Part shown: in pieces, positions 9,867 to 21,925 of the stretch
How positions within the stretch are numbered: the first letter of the stretch is position 1
Layout of the letters: every line of letters begins with the position of its first letter
Assembly (NCBI RefSeq): GCF_001638985.1
Contig: NW_017265189.1
Location: 124,001-188,000 of the forward strand
Origin: Phycomyces blakesleeanus NRRL 1555(-)
Taxonomy: Eukaryota; Mucoromycota; Mucoromycetes; Mucorales; Phycomycetaceae
Length of the DNA: 64,000 nucleotides
Direction of reading: 5' to 3'
Translations under genes and position numbers: made by a program
The notes under the pieces: generated by a model
Databases searched by the model: none
The model's input: only the letters and a program-made list of their open reading frames with translations
Told to the model about the DNA's origin: nothing

Positions 9867-12770
9867 TTATATGTCTCTGTATTGACCAAGATTTAGTTTT
9901 TGCTCATGGTTTAGCTCCGGCCAGACAATATATTTTGTTGTTGTTGTTGTTGTGCTGCTTGTTGCATCTGAAACTACCAGGCCATCCAACTCCTTGACAT
10001 CTGCTAGGTGGACTACCTTTGGCTTCATTTGTCCATTTTTTGCCACTAGCACACCATTGTATTCTTCAACAGAATAAACCTGCACTAAAGCAAGTGGCTA
10101 TCTTTTTCCAGAATTCTCATGCTCAAAAAAGAGAACAACCTTACCAAAAAAATCCTTTATGATAGAAGTATACCTCTGACATACATTACAAAACAGGTCA
10201 ATCTGGACCTGTAGACAAACGTGATGGGCCTCTCTTAACAGGGTTTGGGCAAATGAAGAGGCAATCACACAGCCATTAACAAAAGCCTTGCAGCTTGTTG
10301 TCATGACAGGTTCAATTCTGCTACATTCAACCCCCTTCGATTTGTAGAAAGCTTGAATCAGAATTGGAAGGCAAGAGATGCCTTCGAAACTTTCATCAAT
10401 CAATCTACATCTCAAAGGCCCCCAGAACTCAATGTCTGATTTGGCACCAACACGCTCGCCTCCCTCTGTCAATGGCCAACCAGCCAAGGAGTCATCATCA
10501 GAGAGCACCCAGGACTTTGGCTGTTCTGTGTTTTGTTTTGCCAAGCTTCCAATTTGCCTCGTCCATGCCAAGCCAAGGATTATATTGCCAGCATTGGTTC
10601 CTATTGCCAACTTACTCTTTATTGCTTTAGAGTATTCTCCGATAACTCTCTCTACAGATCTTGTACTGTATCCTCTTGGAGGCCCATACTCTATTATCAT
10701 TGCTGGATAATGTTGGAGAAGGTGTTGGTTGATGGTGAAGATAGTAATATCTACATCTCAATTGGCAACCAAGGTTTCCAGGTAAGTGTTCCAAGCAATG
10801 ATGTTTCTAAAAAAAAAGAGAAGTTAAGTTAGTATATGTGATAAAGTAACTATACCAGCTACTATCAAAGCTTACTTTTTAATCGAGGTTTGCTCCTCTA
10901 CTGATAACTCCCAGCTCATGAGTAGGCTGTACGCCTTCACTAAGCCAAGCAGTGCATTCTGAGCAACTTGGTCATGAACACACTCTGCCACTAGCATAGG
11001 AACAACAAACAAGAAAAAATCGGTCTAGTCTACAGCCCTAGAGTATCCAAACCTTGTTGACACATTGATCCATGCACCATGAAATGAAGTGGAGATTGTG
11101 CTTCTTGTCATTGCCATGGCAGCACCAATTTCCCTTTGTGCAACAAGAGAAAGGACCAGAGAATTCTTCTCTCCATATTTACCACAAACGAGTCCCCAGA
11201 TCTGCTTTGCAATACCATGGAATAAGCCATGCATCTCATCCAATGCAAAAAACAGTGGATTAGAAAAGGAAGAGAGTTTGGCAAGAGGCAATTGTCCATT
11301 TAACCCGGTTCTGTCAGACGAACTTGATTCATCATAGTTTTGGAAACTTTCCTTTGTGCGGATGGTAGTCGCAAGGGAGGTGCGGAAGTACTGGCCATGC
11401 CCAGGTGTCTGCCCAACAACGTTACAAATTCTGCAACCAGACTTAGTCATGTGTCCAACATGGCAGGCCAACTTTGCCAAGGCTGGGATGTCACTTGTGG
11501 TCATCAAGACATGTACCTTTGCTCGAATTGTTTTGGTTTGTATCTTAATTACCATTCCTGCATGCTGCAACACAAAAAGATTGTCAAATGCTGGCTTTAT
11601 ATATGACCAGAAGTCAGCAGGTGTGCCTGGTTTAGGGATCATCACAATCTGGATCATACAACTGCGTCCATAATAGATCATTGGCGAAAGGTTCAAGATT
11701 GTAGCATGAACAATTGTCACAGAACCAGAGGTGTTGTGAGGTGCAAAACCATCAACTGACAATGAGATTGCTATGTCATCCTCCCCAGAAAAAAGATGCT
11801 TCATCTGCTAATATGCCTGCCCATCAAAGACATCGGACACAGCACCATCTTGGCTTGGTTGGTGGAGGTAACAGTATTGCATATCTGCTCTTGTGGTTTT
11901 GTTTGTTAGAGCAAGAGCAAGCTGACCAGCCAAAGGTAATTGTATCATTGTCATGACTGGAACCAGTTTGTTGGCATGGCCTTGATCGTCACTGTCCTCT
12001 TTATATCTGGGCTCACTGCAGTTAGAACATGCAGTGATGTTTGCCTCGTTGAACAGCCTGCATCCCTTATGACAGATGTCATACTTCTTTTTCTCAATGC
12101 TTGAGAAACGCTTCAAGAGTTCGCTGGTGTAGTATGGTATTGATGCTCTGTAAGTGAGATCAACAGATCTTTCTAATATACTGTTGAAATGGGCGGCAAT
12201 CTTCTTATGAGCATTGTAGGAAATGTTAAATTTCTTGATGATTTTGATAAACTCTAAATTCATTAATTCATTATTTGTAGAAATAGATGCAGGCTTGGAA
12301 AAATTGAAAACCAAAGGAGAGATACCACTTTCATTGTCATTCACAACAGCAGGTTCTTCAATGTTATTTTCATATTTAATATTATACTTTAATAACACAA
12401 AAACAAATTAGTATGATACATTTGTATATGTATATATATCTTACTGTGAGATCATTGATGTCAGTGTTATTGTTACCACTAGTGCTTTCAACATTAATTG
12501 TGTTTGAAGCATTAATATTGTTAATATATAACTTGTCTTTTTTATTATTTGTTTTTCTCAAACTCATTTAATTATCAAGCTAGGGATCATAACTGAAGCA
12601 GGCTGGCTAGATACCAAAAATGAAGTGACTTCAGGTACTTCTTCATTGTTCATATTTTCCAGTTGATTTTTCAGACATAGATTTCGGCACAACTTAGCTT
12701 TTTGTCTACTACTACAAGATTTTTTGCAAAAACGGCATTTATAGGAGAAGGTTTTTTTAATTGATGCCAT
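9867..12770 (-). pseudogene. CACTA-like (tnp2-type) transposase, element 2
   Basis: This is a multi-exon DDE transposase. It starts at ATG 12770 (MASIKKTFSYKC), with a Cys-rich motif (CRFCKKSC...CRNLC) like that at 1238. The central exon carries GISPLVFNFSKPAS, SGEDDIAISLSVDGF, TILNLSPMIYYGRS, MIPKPGTPADFWSYI and CHVGHMTKSGCRIC, which is tnp2-like. The C-terminal exon has IIEYGPPRGYSTRSVERVIGE and ends at 9867. Stops within otherwise open frames: TAG at 11808 (QAY*QMKH), TAG at 11025 (VD*TDFF, probably Trp), TGA near 10770 (VAN*DVD), TAG near 10097 (KR*PLAL). All are transitions from Gln, Arg or Trp codons. An intron with GTAAGC donor begins at about 10875. A (TTG)n run at 9938-9955 encodes poly-Thr on the - strand. 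Confidence 0.75.
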
Positions 12771-13070
12771 TTTTAAATAGATAAATTGAGTAACTTTGGT
12801 AAGAGTGAAGACAATTATTTTCTCAATACGCATCTTTAAACTTAATCCATTGAAGGCAACAATGATAAAGACAATTCGAATTCCTTCAAGAGACTCAAAA
12901 GACATAATAACACGTGGTATGTAGTTATTGCAGCTATTATAATAATAACAATAAACCCCGTTAAACCAATAGATTTTCCAAAATAAATCTGATCGTAATC
13001 AGAAAAAAAATTTCTTTCTCTTTTTTTCTTTTTTTCATCAAAAACCCATATTTCTGATTTTTTTAACATC

Positions 13071-13678
13071 ATGAACAATACTGATTATACAGTTATCCAA
13101 GTACTTCAGGGTATGCAAGAAACACTTTGGGATGTGCAAGAAACACTTCTTGCTTTGCAAAAAGGACAAGAAGCACTCCAAAAGGAACAAGTATTGCTCA
13201 GACTCAAGATTGCCAATATTTATAAAGACATGAATGACTGAGAAAGCCCAGAGTTAACAATGGTGCATAACGTAAAAAATAATAAAACGAAGTAAAGTAT
13301 ACAACCTAACATAAAACCACACAGAATCTCGGTGGGGCAATTCCAAGATCTGTACTAAATATCAAAGATATAACACTGGTACACATCTACAGAATGGTGA
13401 GTCGTGATCTTGGAGTTGAACTGGATAAGAAAACCAAGGCAATTATCAATACTTGTACACGTCTTGTCTGCAATGAACTGGCCTCCATTCCTTCTATGTA
13501 AGCTCTAGGACCAAATCCAAACTGGAGTGCAATCTCTCAAGAAGACAAGAACTTGGTGTGCACCAGACATGCGTGTCTACTCGGAAACAATGGTATAGAC
13601 TTTACCAGATGCCATAAGAACTGGGCGTCTGTTGCAAAAGTCAGCCAATTACAGAAAAACCGTAAGAAGCAACAATAG
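13071..13678 (+). pseudogene. Coiled-coil accessory protein of CACTA-like element 2
   Basis: Paralog of the gene at 1575. Exon 1 (13071-13271) encodes MNNTDYTV followed by a Gln/Leu-rich coiled coil (QETLWDVQETLLALQKGQEAL). Exon 2 (13325-13678) encodes SRDLGVEL, CTRLVCNELA, ALGPNPNW and NGIDFTRCHKNW, the same conserved block. The 53-nt intron is GT-AG and in phase. Two stops break the frame: TGA after YKDMND (CGA expected) and TAA before ALGPNP. It is divergent from its transposase and followed by the CCAATAAAA array, the same layout as element 1. Confidence 0.65.
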
Positions 13679-13719
13679 ATCATAAGTCTGTGTCTGGTAG
13701 GTACTATAGCATAGTATAT

Positions 13720-14110
13720 CAATTATCAATAAAATATATAGTGAATAAAATGATATCTAGCCAGTATGATTTATATGTAATAAACTATTCTTTGTTATAA
13801 CAACCAATAAAACATTTTTTATAAGATTTACTTCTATTACAACAATTAATAAAACATTGTTTATAAGATTTACTTCTATTACAGCAACTAATAAAACATT
13901 TCTTATAAGATTTACTTCTGTTACAACAGCCAATAAAATACTCTTTTATAAGAATCTTCATTGAAAAATATATTTTTGAACCAATTAAAATGATTAATAA
14001 TCTAAGCTCTACAAAAATAAAATCTAATTAAGTGGATATTATTTGCAAAGTGGCCAATGATTTTAGATATAAGATTAAGCTGAAAATTATAACACCCAAT
14101 AAAAGTGAAT
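13720..14110 (+). repeat. CCAATAAAA-type motif array, subterminal region of element 2
   Basis: A degenerate unit of about 55-60 nt (CCAATAAAAC followed by A/T, then TTATAAGATTTACTTCT and TTACAACA) repeats four to five times between 13790 and 13950. Single CCAATAAAA-like motifs continue to 14103. It occupies the same place relative to the accessory gene as the array at 2280-2700. Confidence 0.6.
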
Positions 14111-14139
14111 TTTAAATCAAAGCTTATATATACATCACA

Positions 14140-15215
14140 AAAGAAATCAGAAACCAAATATGGTTATGTATGGAACCCTAGCAATATGATTAGTCTAGAA
14201 AATTTTCTGTGTAATATCGCGAATTAAAAAAAAACATCCAAATAGAGAAGAAAATAAAGTTCAAGTGAGACGAACTATTTGTTAAGGAAATTTTGGAGTT
14301 GTTTGGAGTAACCAAGAAATGACTTTGCAAAAATTTAAAAAAAAGACCGTGATTTTTAGAAAAAAAAATATGATATGGAATAAATTCCAAATCACTCAAA
14401 AAAAACGTAAAAATTTTATTAACTATACTAAATTATACTAAGAAATAATAATACTAAACTATGCTAAATTATACTAAGAGATAATAATAATAAAATCTAT
14501 GCTAATCCATGCTGCAGGTAGAACCAATATGAACTAAATTTACTCAAGTTAACCATGTAAATAGTATCATTAACCTTCATTAAAGCAATCTTACACAGAG
14601 GCTTGAGAGAATCGAGAGGCATACAGTCATCAGTCATTTCTAATTTAAGGTAGTTATTTTTCATCTCCTCACTCGTGCAAGCAGTGGGCTGAAGAAAAGT
14701 AACCATTGAGCCAGAGATCAGTCCAATGCTGGGAGTCGTGCCAATACTGTTCTTGATAACAAAAGCGGCAAAGGAATTATCTTTTAAAGTAGTTATGTTG
14801 CCGGTGTCATTGTTGTCTGCAAGCACTTGAGATCCTCCAAGAAATAGGTTGCAGAAAGTTTTATCTTTATTATTGTTGGGCTTGATAAATTCTGCAATTC
14901 TGGGTCCAGGGTACTCTTGTTATCTGTTGCTGTTAATCCATGATCCATTGGCAAAGATATGTTGCATAACCATCTGCTTTGCAAACTTGTGGCAGACATC
15001 TCTCGAGGTGTTCAGTCAGTCGGTATGAATGAGATGCTCTCGAATATACTTGTTGAACTGTTTGTCTTTTTCTGTCTCAAAGTTCAGGGCAGATCCAAAT
15101 CGTCTGATATCTTCTGTCAAATGGGTCATGTTGTGGGTCTTTGGCTTGGTAGATAAGGGTGAGTATTTCAGGTTTACAACATTTGCCATATCAAATTCAT
15201 GAAGTTTGGCAATCG
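14140..15215 (-). pseudogene. 3' fragment of family X transposase-like gene
   Basis: The - strand matches the 3' half and downstream DNA of the gene at 54638-57030. It encodes THNMTHLTEDIRRFGSALNFE and, nearer its end, ADNNDTGN and INLSKF/VNLSKFSSYWFY blocks, all shared in order. The shared 3' tail runs to GAAACCAAATATGG near 14145. Several stops and frame changes make it non-functional. The right boundary at about 15215 coincides with the proposed left end of element E1, so E1 may have inserted here. Confidence 0.6.
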
Positions 15216-16059
15216 ATGATACTGGGGAATTAGATTTCTACACATATGCGATAGTATGGGAAATTCTGAGTGACAGAATAATTAAATTCTGGAATTTGGC
15301 ATTTATAGATTCTGTTTGCAATATGTTATGTTACCTGTGAGTTGTCCATGTAACTTCTGAACTTATAATGATCCATATAGAGATGTAAGGTTCTTTTAAA
15401 CTATTTAATCGCAGAGAGAATAATCAAATTATGGTATCTTTTTTTTTTGGATGTTACATTAAATTAAACTTGATTTGAAACAGAGATTCCAATAAAAAAT
15501 CTATTTTTGATAGAAAACTGTCTACTGAAATAGTAGAATTATATTGAATTACTTTACAGAGAAAACTGTCTACTGAAATAATGATATTCTATTGGATCAT
15601 TTAACAGAAGAAACAGAATTTATGTATACTGTTTTCCGAATCTAAACACTTTTATTGGACAATTATGCATGGCTAAACTATAGGATTCACACATGCCATA
15701 CTACTGCAATACTTCTTGCACTTCATTTCAAATACTTTTATAGGGATTGTTTTGGAAAAATTGTTTTTATTTTAAAAAAAGCTTCTTGCTTATAATATGT
15801 ACGACTTGACAGTATATAGTCTAATCTAATATATAGGCTACTATATAATTAATATAATAACAAACCCTTTCATATATTATAATATATAAATACTTCCAAT
15901 ACAATAGAATCCTAAAAAGAAACGCGTGTTTACGGTATTTCACTAGTAAGAGAAGGCTAAAAAATTATTCAATTATATTAGATTATATAAATATTTATTT
16001 TTCTTTAATTTAAATAGTATGGTTACTTACTAGTACTTTCGTCAGAACCAGACATAGTG

Positions 16060-16720
16060 CACATTGACTGTTGTTCTGAAAGGTTTAATAAAACGCATTA
16101 GTAAAGATCATGGAATAAAGTTTGGCTTTATTACTTACCAAAGAAAATCGGTTTTCAAAGACAAGCCATTCAATCAGGTACATAGAAATGTTGGCAGTAC
16201 TAACAGAGATAGAAAATAAACAAAATTAGATATAAGAATAAAATAAATAAATACATTATTCAGACTTACCAGATAAATTTCTGCTGTTGGTATGTCTTTA
16301 TGATGAGCTGAGGAGTTAATGAGCTGAGGAGCTAATGAGCTGAGAAGAGAGAAAAAATTAATAAAGAAACACATACACAATAACCGCGTTTTACCTTTTT
16401 GTTCTTGTCCATTAATCAACATGGCAAAGACTTGTAATACTATCAGCAACCACAATAATAATAAAAGAAAAAACATTAAGAATAAATATAACAATAGAAT
16501 AATAAAAACAAATTGCTTACCAGGGTGTGAACTCAAATACATCAACCAGAATAAAAGTAAATAAAGCGGAAAAGAAACAGGAAAAAAAGAAATAAGAAAA
16601 AAATAAAGAAAAAGAAGAAAAAAAAGTGGGCTTTCAAACAGAAGACAGTTTAGATGAAAATTGACTCTAGTAAAATACAATAGTAATAAAATGAATAATC
16701 CGAAATTATATTGTAACACT
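16060..16720 (-). other. Possible small spliced gene with hydrophobic N-terminus (E1)
   Basis: On the - strand several GTAAG-type donors and AG acceptors are closely spaced (donors near 16520, 16395, 16268 and 16137). The first segment encodes a very hydrophobic stretch (LFILLLLYF, FFLLFLYFFLISFF, PLYLLLFWLMYL) suggesting a membrane segment. Joining through the donor at 16520 gives HPV-FAMLINGQEQK. The equivalent place in E2 (19550-20280) has the same kind of organisation. Coding status is uncertain because low-complexity A/T DNA easily yields hydrophobic translations. I recognise no family. Confidence 0.3.
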
Positions 16721-16951
16721 AAGTTCTATGTTGAATATTAAAGAAGTTGTTCAAGGTTATAAAGGATTTTATAGAAAATAATATATAATCCCTTCCTTTT
16801 CTCAGCTATTTCATAAATCTACTTTATATTAACTTATTTTGTATGTATATCTTTGATTAAACAAAAATAAATATATTTCAACCCATACATTTATTTTATT
16901 TTACTAATTTATTAATGTATAAAACTTTAATAAAAATACAATAAAGAAAAA

Positions 16952-18262
16952 ATGCCTTCTAATAGCAGCAGAAAAACAGACCGTAAAGGAAAAGGAAAAG
17001 CATCTGCAAGTATATCTACCTCTGCAAACCGTGTTTTGGCTGGCCGTGTTGGACCTCGAGAAATTGCCCCCAGTTTCTCATCCGCAACTATCCAAGATCA
17101 GCAATACGCGGAAATTGTTGAAATGTTTAACAAAGTAAACAACAGTATCAACGGTGTCAAGGATGACATTGCTGCTGTCAATAGCAACATGACAGCCTTT
17201 AAAAACAGGATGGGTGTTGTTGTTGACACGTCTGGAAAGACACATATGGCATTTGCAGACTTTGCAACTGCCTATGCCAACGATCAGACTTGTATGGCTA
17301 GTCTAGGACCATCTCTGATGCCATCCTATGTCCCCCAGACCTCCCTCAGTGATGCCGAGATTTCTGTCATTATCTCGGTAATTAATATTAATATATATTA
17401 GTATCAACAACTTATTAAACAACCTGTATTTAGGAAATCTTCGCAGAAAAGTTGTGGGACTGGAAGTTCGAGTCTGACGACCCTGCTCTTGTTGCTGAGA
17501 ACGAGAGTAAGAAGAAGTGGAACTTGAACAAGAAGATTAACCACTGTGATAACGTAGCTGTTATCAACTACTTGAAGAGCTACATTAGTTCCCAGACTCG
17601 TCTAGCTGGTACTCATCCACGGGTGATAAGTGATAAAATAAAGAACAGGTACAAGCACAGTCATCATACTTTTCACGAGTCTCCTGAGCAGAAGTCCAAG
17701 AAAAACAGCAAGGGGAGAGCAAACAGTCGTACTCTTCAGTTTTGTATATACTATATAAAAAATTAATTGGTATATTACTATTTTCTCAAGCTACAATCTA
17801 TATAACCAGATGTCTATCCAACGCAAGTTGACATACATGGACAACTGGGTAGCCATTGATGCTGCAATGGGATATAAGACTGGAAACCCTGTTGAGAGGA
17901 CCTATCTCAAACTCTTTCAGAAGGATGACATGTCTGATGGTGAGTCGGATATTGAGATTGTGGACAATCTTCCATGACGGTGTTTGCATGTGGCTTGCCC
18001 CACTTGGAGAAGTGAAGAGGTAAATAATATTTAGAATAAATAAATAAGTTTTATAACAAGAAAAATAAAGAACTAATAAAAATAAATACAGTTCAACAGA
18101 TTGTTGACAATGGTTGACTACATTGATCGTACCCATCATGTGTCAAATGCGGGCGTGGGAACAAAGCCAAGAATGAACAGATATCCAGCAACATTGTTGC
18201 CTTGCTCTGTTCCTGCCACCCTGTCCCAGTCATTGCCTCATTGGGCAATCAACGATGAATAA
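16952..18262 (+). pseudogene. Accessory DNA-binding-like protein of E1
   Basis: Four exons (16952-17377, 17434-17739, 17810-18019, 18092-18262) correspond one to one with the intact gene in E2. The protein has a basic N-terminus (RKTDRKGKGKAS), a conserved RVLAGRVGPREIAP segment, a DPALVAENESKKKWN...NVAVINYLKSYI block and a C-terminal NRLLTMVDYID block. A TGA in exon 3 (NLP*RCLHV, CGA expected) breaks it, and the donor after exon 2 is TTTTGT instead of GT. The middle block looks like a helical DNA-binding domain, but I cannot name it. A role in binding element ends is inference. Confidence 0.65.
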
Positions 18263-18378
18263 ACATTTTTTTTTACTATGTTCTGTTGTAGGGCCAAATA
18301 GTAATAATTGAAATTGAATTGATTAAAGAAAATAATAATAATAGAGGATAAATATATAAGTAAGTGTGTGTATGAGAA

Positions 18379-18868
18379 TTAATAGTAAATTTTTTTTGGT
18401 AAAGGAATCGCAAGTTTTTTGTTGATGTTTTTTGTAGTTTTGTAATCTACTATTGCAACTGTTAGGAGAATCTGATGTACTGGCAGGATGCTTTGAAAAT
18501 CTTGCTTATAGAATTCATCCTGTAACAACTCAACTCCTTCTAATTCTCTTGTTTTGTCCAAAGTGGATTTGAACCATTTGACAAATGCAAATACATGCTG
18601 ACTACTATGGGGATTTCTGTATGTTAGAAAACAAACAGTTGGCCTAAAATTGTGAACAAAAAGGTACTGAATCTCTCCAACATATGCATGTTCCGACCCA
18701 GTTTGTTCAGTGAAATAGGCTTGTATGTATGATCCGCAGCCATTCGTGCCAATGCACCCTTTGTAGCTTTGGCCAAGAAGATCAACGGACTTCAACATTT
18801 TGATCCAGTCATTGACGAAAAGTGAGTCATCAATTACATCTTTGCAACCTGAGATCTGTAGATTCTTG
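18379..18868 (-). pseudogene. E1 transposase, C-terminal part (detached by E2)
   Basis: Encodes KNLQISGCKDVIDDSLFVNDW and continues to VHQILLTVAIVDYKTTKNINKKLAIPLPKK before the stop at 18379. It aligns end to end with the C-terminus of the E2 transposase (SSCKDVIQDTAFVNDW to LIVPLPRKLYF). Its 5' boundary is the TTG duplication (18866-18868) at the left end of E2. The upstream part of the same gene resumes at 25329. Confidence 0.8.
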
Positions 18869-19499
18869 CACTGCAAAAAAATGCCCGATTCCCATACGTG
18901 ATAGGATGTAAAATTCTGTGTGATTTTTGAAATACATTCCGAATATTATACAACAATTCTCAGAATGATAGGAAAACTAGCTACTAAATATTAAACACCT
19001 AGATTCTATGGATAGAATGGGTCTGTGCGCGGTCATAGAGTTCTGTTATATCTCATTATATCTGAAACCTTAATTGAATTCCGAGTTTTTTTTTCTAGTA
19101 AAACATTACATTTATTTTGTGTATTGCCTATTTATTCTTGTTTCGGACTCATTCAAGAAGGTGTATATTTCAACAATCTTCTGATGATAGCTCAACTATC
19201 TTCTGGCAAGTATCAATCTTATTGGACGGGTACTCCATTTACAATTTGAATTTCATTATTTGATTGATCAAAAAATATACTTCTTGTACTTTTATTTAAA
19301 AATAGTTCATGGGAAATAGTTTACAAATGGGTTTTTATTTTATTTTATTAAAAAAATCTCAAAATAGGTTCTCTAATAATCGGCCTTGGATAGTTGGCAT
19401 TTGGTCTGGGCATTTGATCCAGACATTTGACATTGGGTCTTTGTTTTGCATTCTCGGTTTTGGGTTCTTGATTTTGGGTACTGTGATTCTACTTTGATC

Positions 19500-20285
19500 A
19501 TTAATAATATCTCTTACCTTTCGGGATAAATAAATGGGAATACTGCAATACCTCTTTGAATATTAAGGGAAGGGGCAGAATCTTGGGATGACCAAAATCG
19601 ATTTTGTCATTTTCAAAACATGTGTGTACAGACCAGATTTATTCTTTGGAAATAGAGGATCATATTGCTACGGATAGCATTTATATAATTGTTGGTGTAC
19701 TCCAAGTATTCCTAATAGAAAGGGAAAAAAATATGATTAGTATGAGAGAATAATAATTATAAAGTCTTGCTTACCAGAAAAAGTGATTCTTTGGCATCCT
19801 TTTAATGCGTGCGTGCAAAAGAGAGATAGAGAAAATCTAATAAATTCAAAATGATAATGAAGAAAGTATAACGTTAATATAAGTGATTAGAAGATATTCT
19901 ATTAAAGCTTACCATGTTTATTTCCATCATTAGCTTTTGATGGTTGTCATCATCATCGTTTTGCATCTAAAGATTAATAAGCTGATGATTAGCATCGCGC
20001 AATAAAAGTTGTTTGCTTTCTTATTCACCTTTGTAAGCCAGTGTGTTATGTTAACTCGTGCAGGAAGCCCTACATAATAAAGACGATAGAAGTTTTTTAG
20101 TGTTAATAATCATGTAAAATAAAGTAAAAAGAAAATATTAAGTATTTACCATAGTGTAGAAAAAGAAGCAAAAGTAAACAGTATAAGAGAAAGAGAGAGA
20201 ACAAAAAAAAAGAAAATAAAAAAAAAGAAAAATAAAAAAACAAATTGTAAGAGTAGTGAATAAGCTCATTCTGTTCTCAGAATTT
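19500..20285 (-). other. Possible small spliced gene with hydrophobic N-terminus (E2)
   Basis: On - strand, short segments bounded by AG and GTAAG/GTGAA/GTAAA appear at about 19971-19917 (MQNDDDDNHQKLMMEINM), 19799-19776 (DAKESLFL) and 19709 leftward (EYLEYTNNYINAIRSNMI and on to a TGA near 19612). These three join in phase 0. Upstream segments give LPARVNITHWLTK and a strongly hydrophobic stretch encoded near 20280-20160. One upstream junction gives an early stop in one frame, so the first exons are uncertain. E1 has a similar set in the same position. No known family. Confidence 0.35.
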
Positions 20286-20554
20286 ATTAGGGTCTATTAT
20301 AATTTAAAACGTGTGTCCCTATAATTTTTTCTTTTGTTGCTGTACACCCAAGAAGTATTGGGACATATAAATACTACTTCTATTTGCCAGATTATTATAT
20401 CCTCCCTCACATTTTATTAGAAACCTCACATACTATTACTGTGCTTTACCATGTATGTTTGTATAATTAAAATAATATTTCATAATATTCTTCTATATAT
20501 GCTTTATTTATTTATATTTATTTATTTTTTAAAAAATATGTAAATATCTGTAGC

Positions 20555-21835
20555 ATGCCTTCCAATGCCACTAGAAAATCAGGACGCACAGGCAAACAGA
20601 ATGCCCGAGGAACACTTAGCCGTGTTGCTGCCGGCCGGATTGAGCAACGTGAGATTGCTCCAAGAGTATCGCCACTTGCAGCTGGTCCAAGTGGGGCAGA
20701 GGCTCCTGGAATGACTGTCGAGTCCCTAACGCAGGTTATGGCAGCCATCAACATGATGTACGATCGTACTGTCGAAGCCAACACTGGAATTCGTTTTCTG
20801 GTCGATGCTCACAACCAAGCCATTGCCCAGCAAGCTCTTGTTGCATCTTCTGTAACTCAGGGAGTAACTGCCGCCAATGTGTCTACAAATAGACACACCA
20901 AAGGCGAAATGCGTGCAATTGTTCTGGTATGATTTTTTCTGACTTCATGCTTTAACACACTACCTAAATAATAATAATAATAATCATATAGAATCTCATC
21001 AATGGGAGAATGTGGGCGAGAAACTTCCGTTCGAATGATCCTGAGCTTGTTGCTGAAAACGAAAGCCGCAGGCGATGGAACACGGATGAGAGGATCGATC
21101 ATCCTGACAATGTTGAGGTGATTAATTACCTCCGACAGTATATCGTTGCCCAGCCTCGCACAGCTGGGTTCTGGGAGGATATGATAGTGCAGAAAATAAA
21201 AAACAATTACAAGACATGTTTTCGTGCTGTCAACGCAACCCCTGAGCAAGCGTCTTCCAAAAGGCGCAATAATCGTATCAACAGCTGTCGCATTGAGGTA
21301 AAATTACAAACAAAAAAAAGAAATTAAATATTTTGCATTCTGTTCTAATCATTTTAAAATATATCTAGATTCACTTGCGTCGTGTTGATACCTACATTAA
21401 CAATTGGCTAGCAATTGACACTAAGATGGGATACAAGCCAGGTAACTCTGATGAGATGGCATACTTGCATCTCCTCAAGAAGAGTGTGATGTCTGATGGT
21501 GAATCGGAAGATGAGGACGTCACTCCTATAATCCGTGTGTGGGTTTTGCAGGTTGCTCGTCCTAGTTGGAGAAGTGCTGAGGTAATTTTTTTTAAAGGTG
21601 TACACTATAATATATTTCTATAAAAAGATGACTGTACAGAAATAAACTAACTAATTATACATAGCTGAATAGGCTTATTCAGTTCATTGATTTCTTGGCA
21701 GCAGAGAATGACAAGAAGATTGCAACACCACAATCAAAGCAAAGAATGCCCAGATACCTAAAAACCATTGCGGTCACTCCTGTCCCCGGTCACCTGACCG
21801 CGATCCTTCCTGTCTGGGCAATTCAAAACCAATAA
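20555..21835 (+). CDS. Accessory DNA-binding-like protein of E2, intact
   Basis: Four exons: 20555-20926, 20992-21297, 21369-21581, 21665-21835. All introns are GT-AG and 65-83 nt, and every exon length is a multiple of three, giving an unbroken protein of 353 residues. The N-terminus is basic (SRKSGRTGKQNAR-like; start MPSNATRK), followed by RVAAGRIEQREIAP. The central part (DPELVAENESRRRWN, NVEVINYLRQYI, KIKNNYKTC) is best conserved with E1. The third exon ends in an acidic stretch (DGESEDEDV). It lies divergent from the small hydrophobic gene and convergent with the transposase. It may be a TnpA-like partner that binds element ends, but this is inference. It is intact although the E2 transposase is broken. 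Confidence 0.75.
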
Positions 21836-21925
21836 AAACAAACAATTTGCTCTTTTTTTTTTCACTGTCATATTAAAAAAATTGAATAATATTATTAGAA
21901 AGAAAAGAAGGGATAATTATATATT

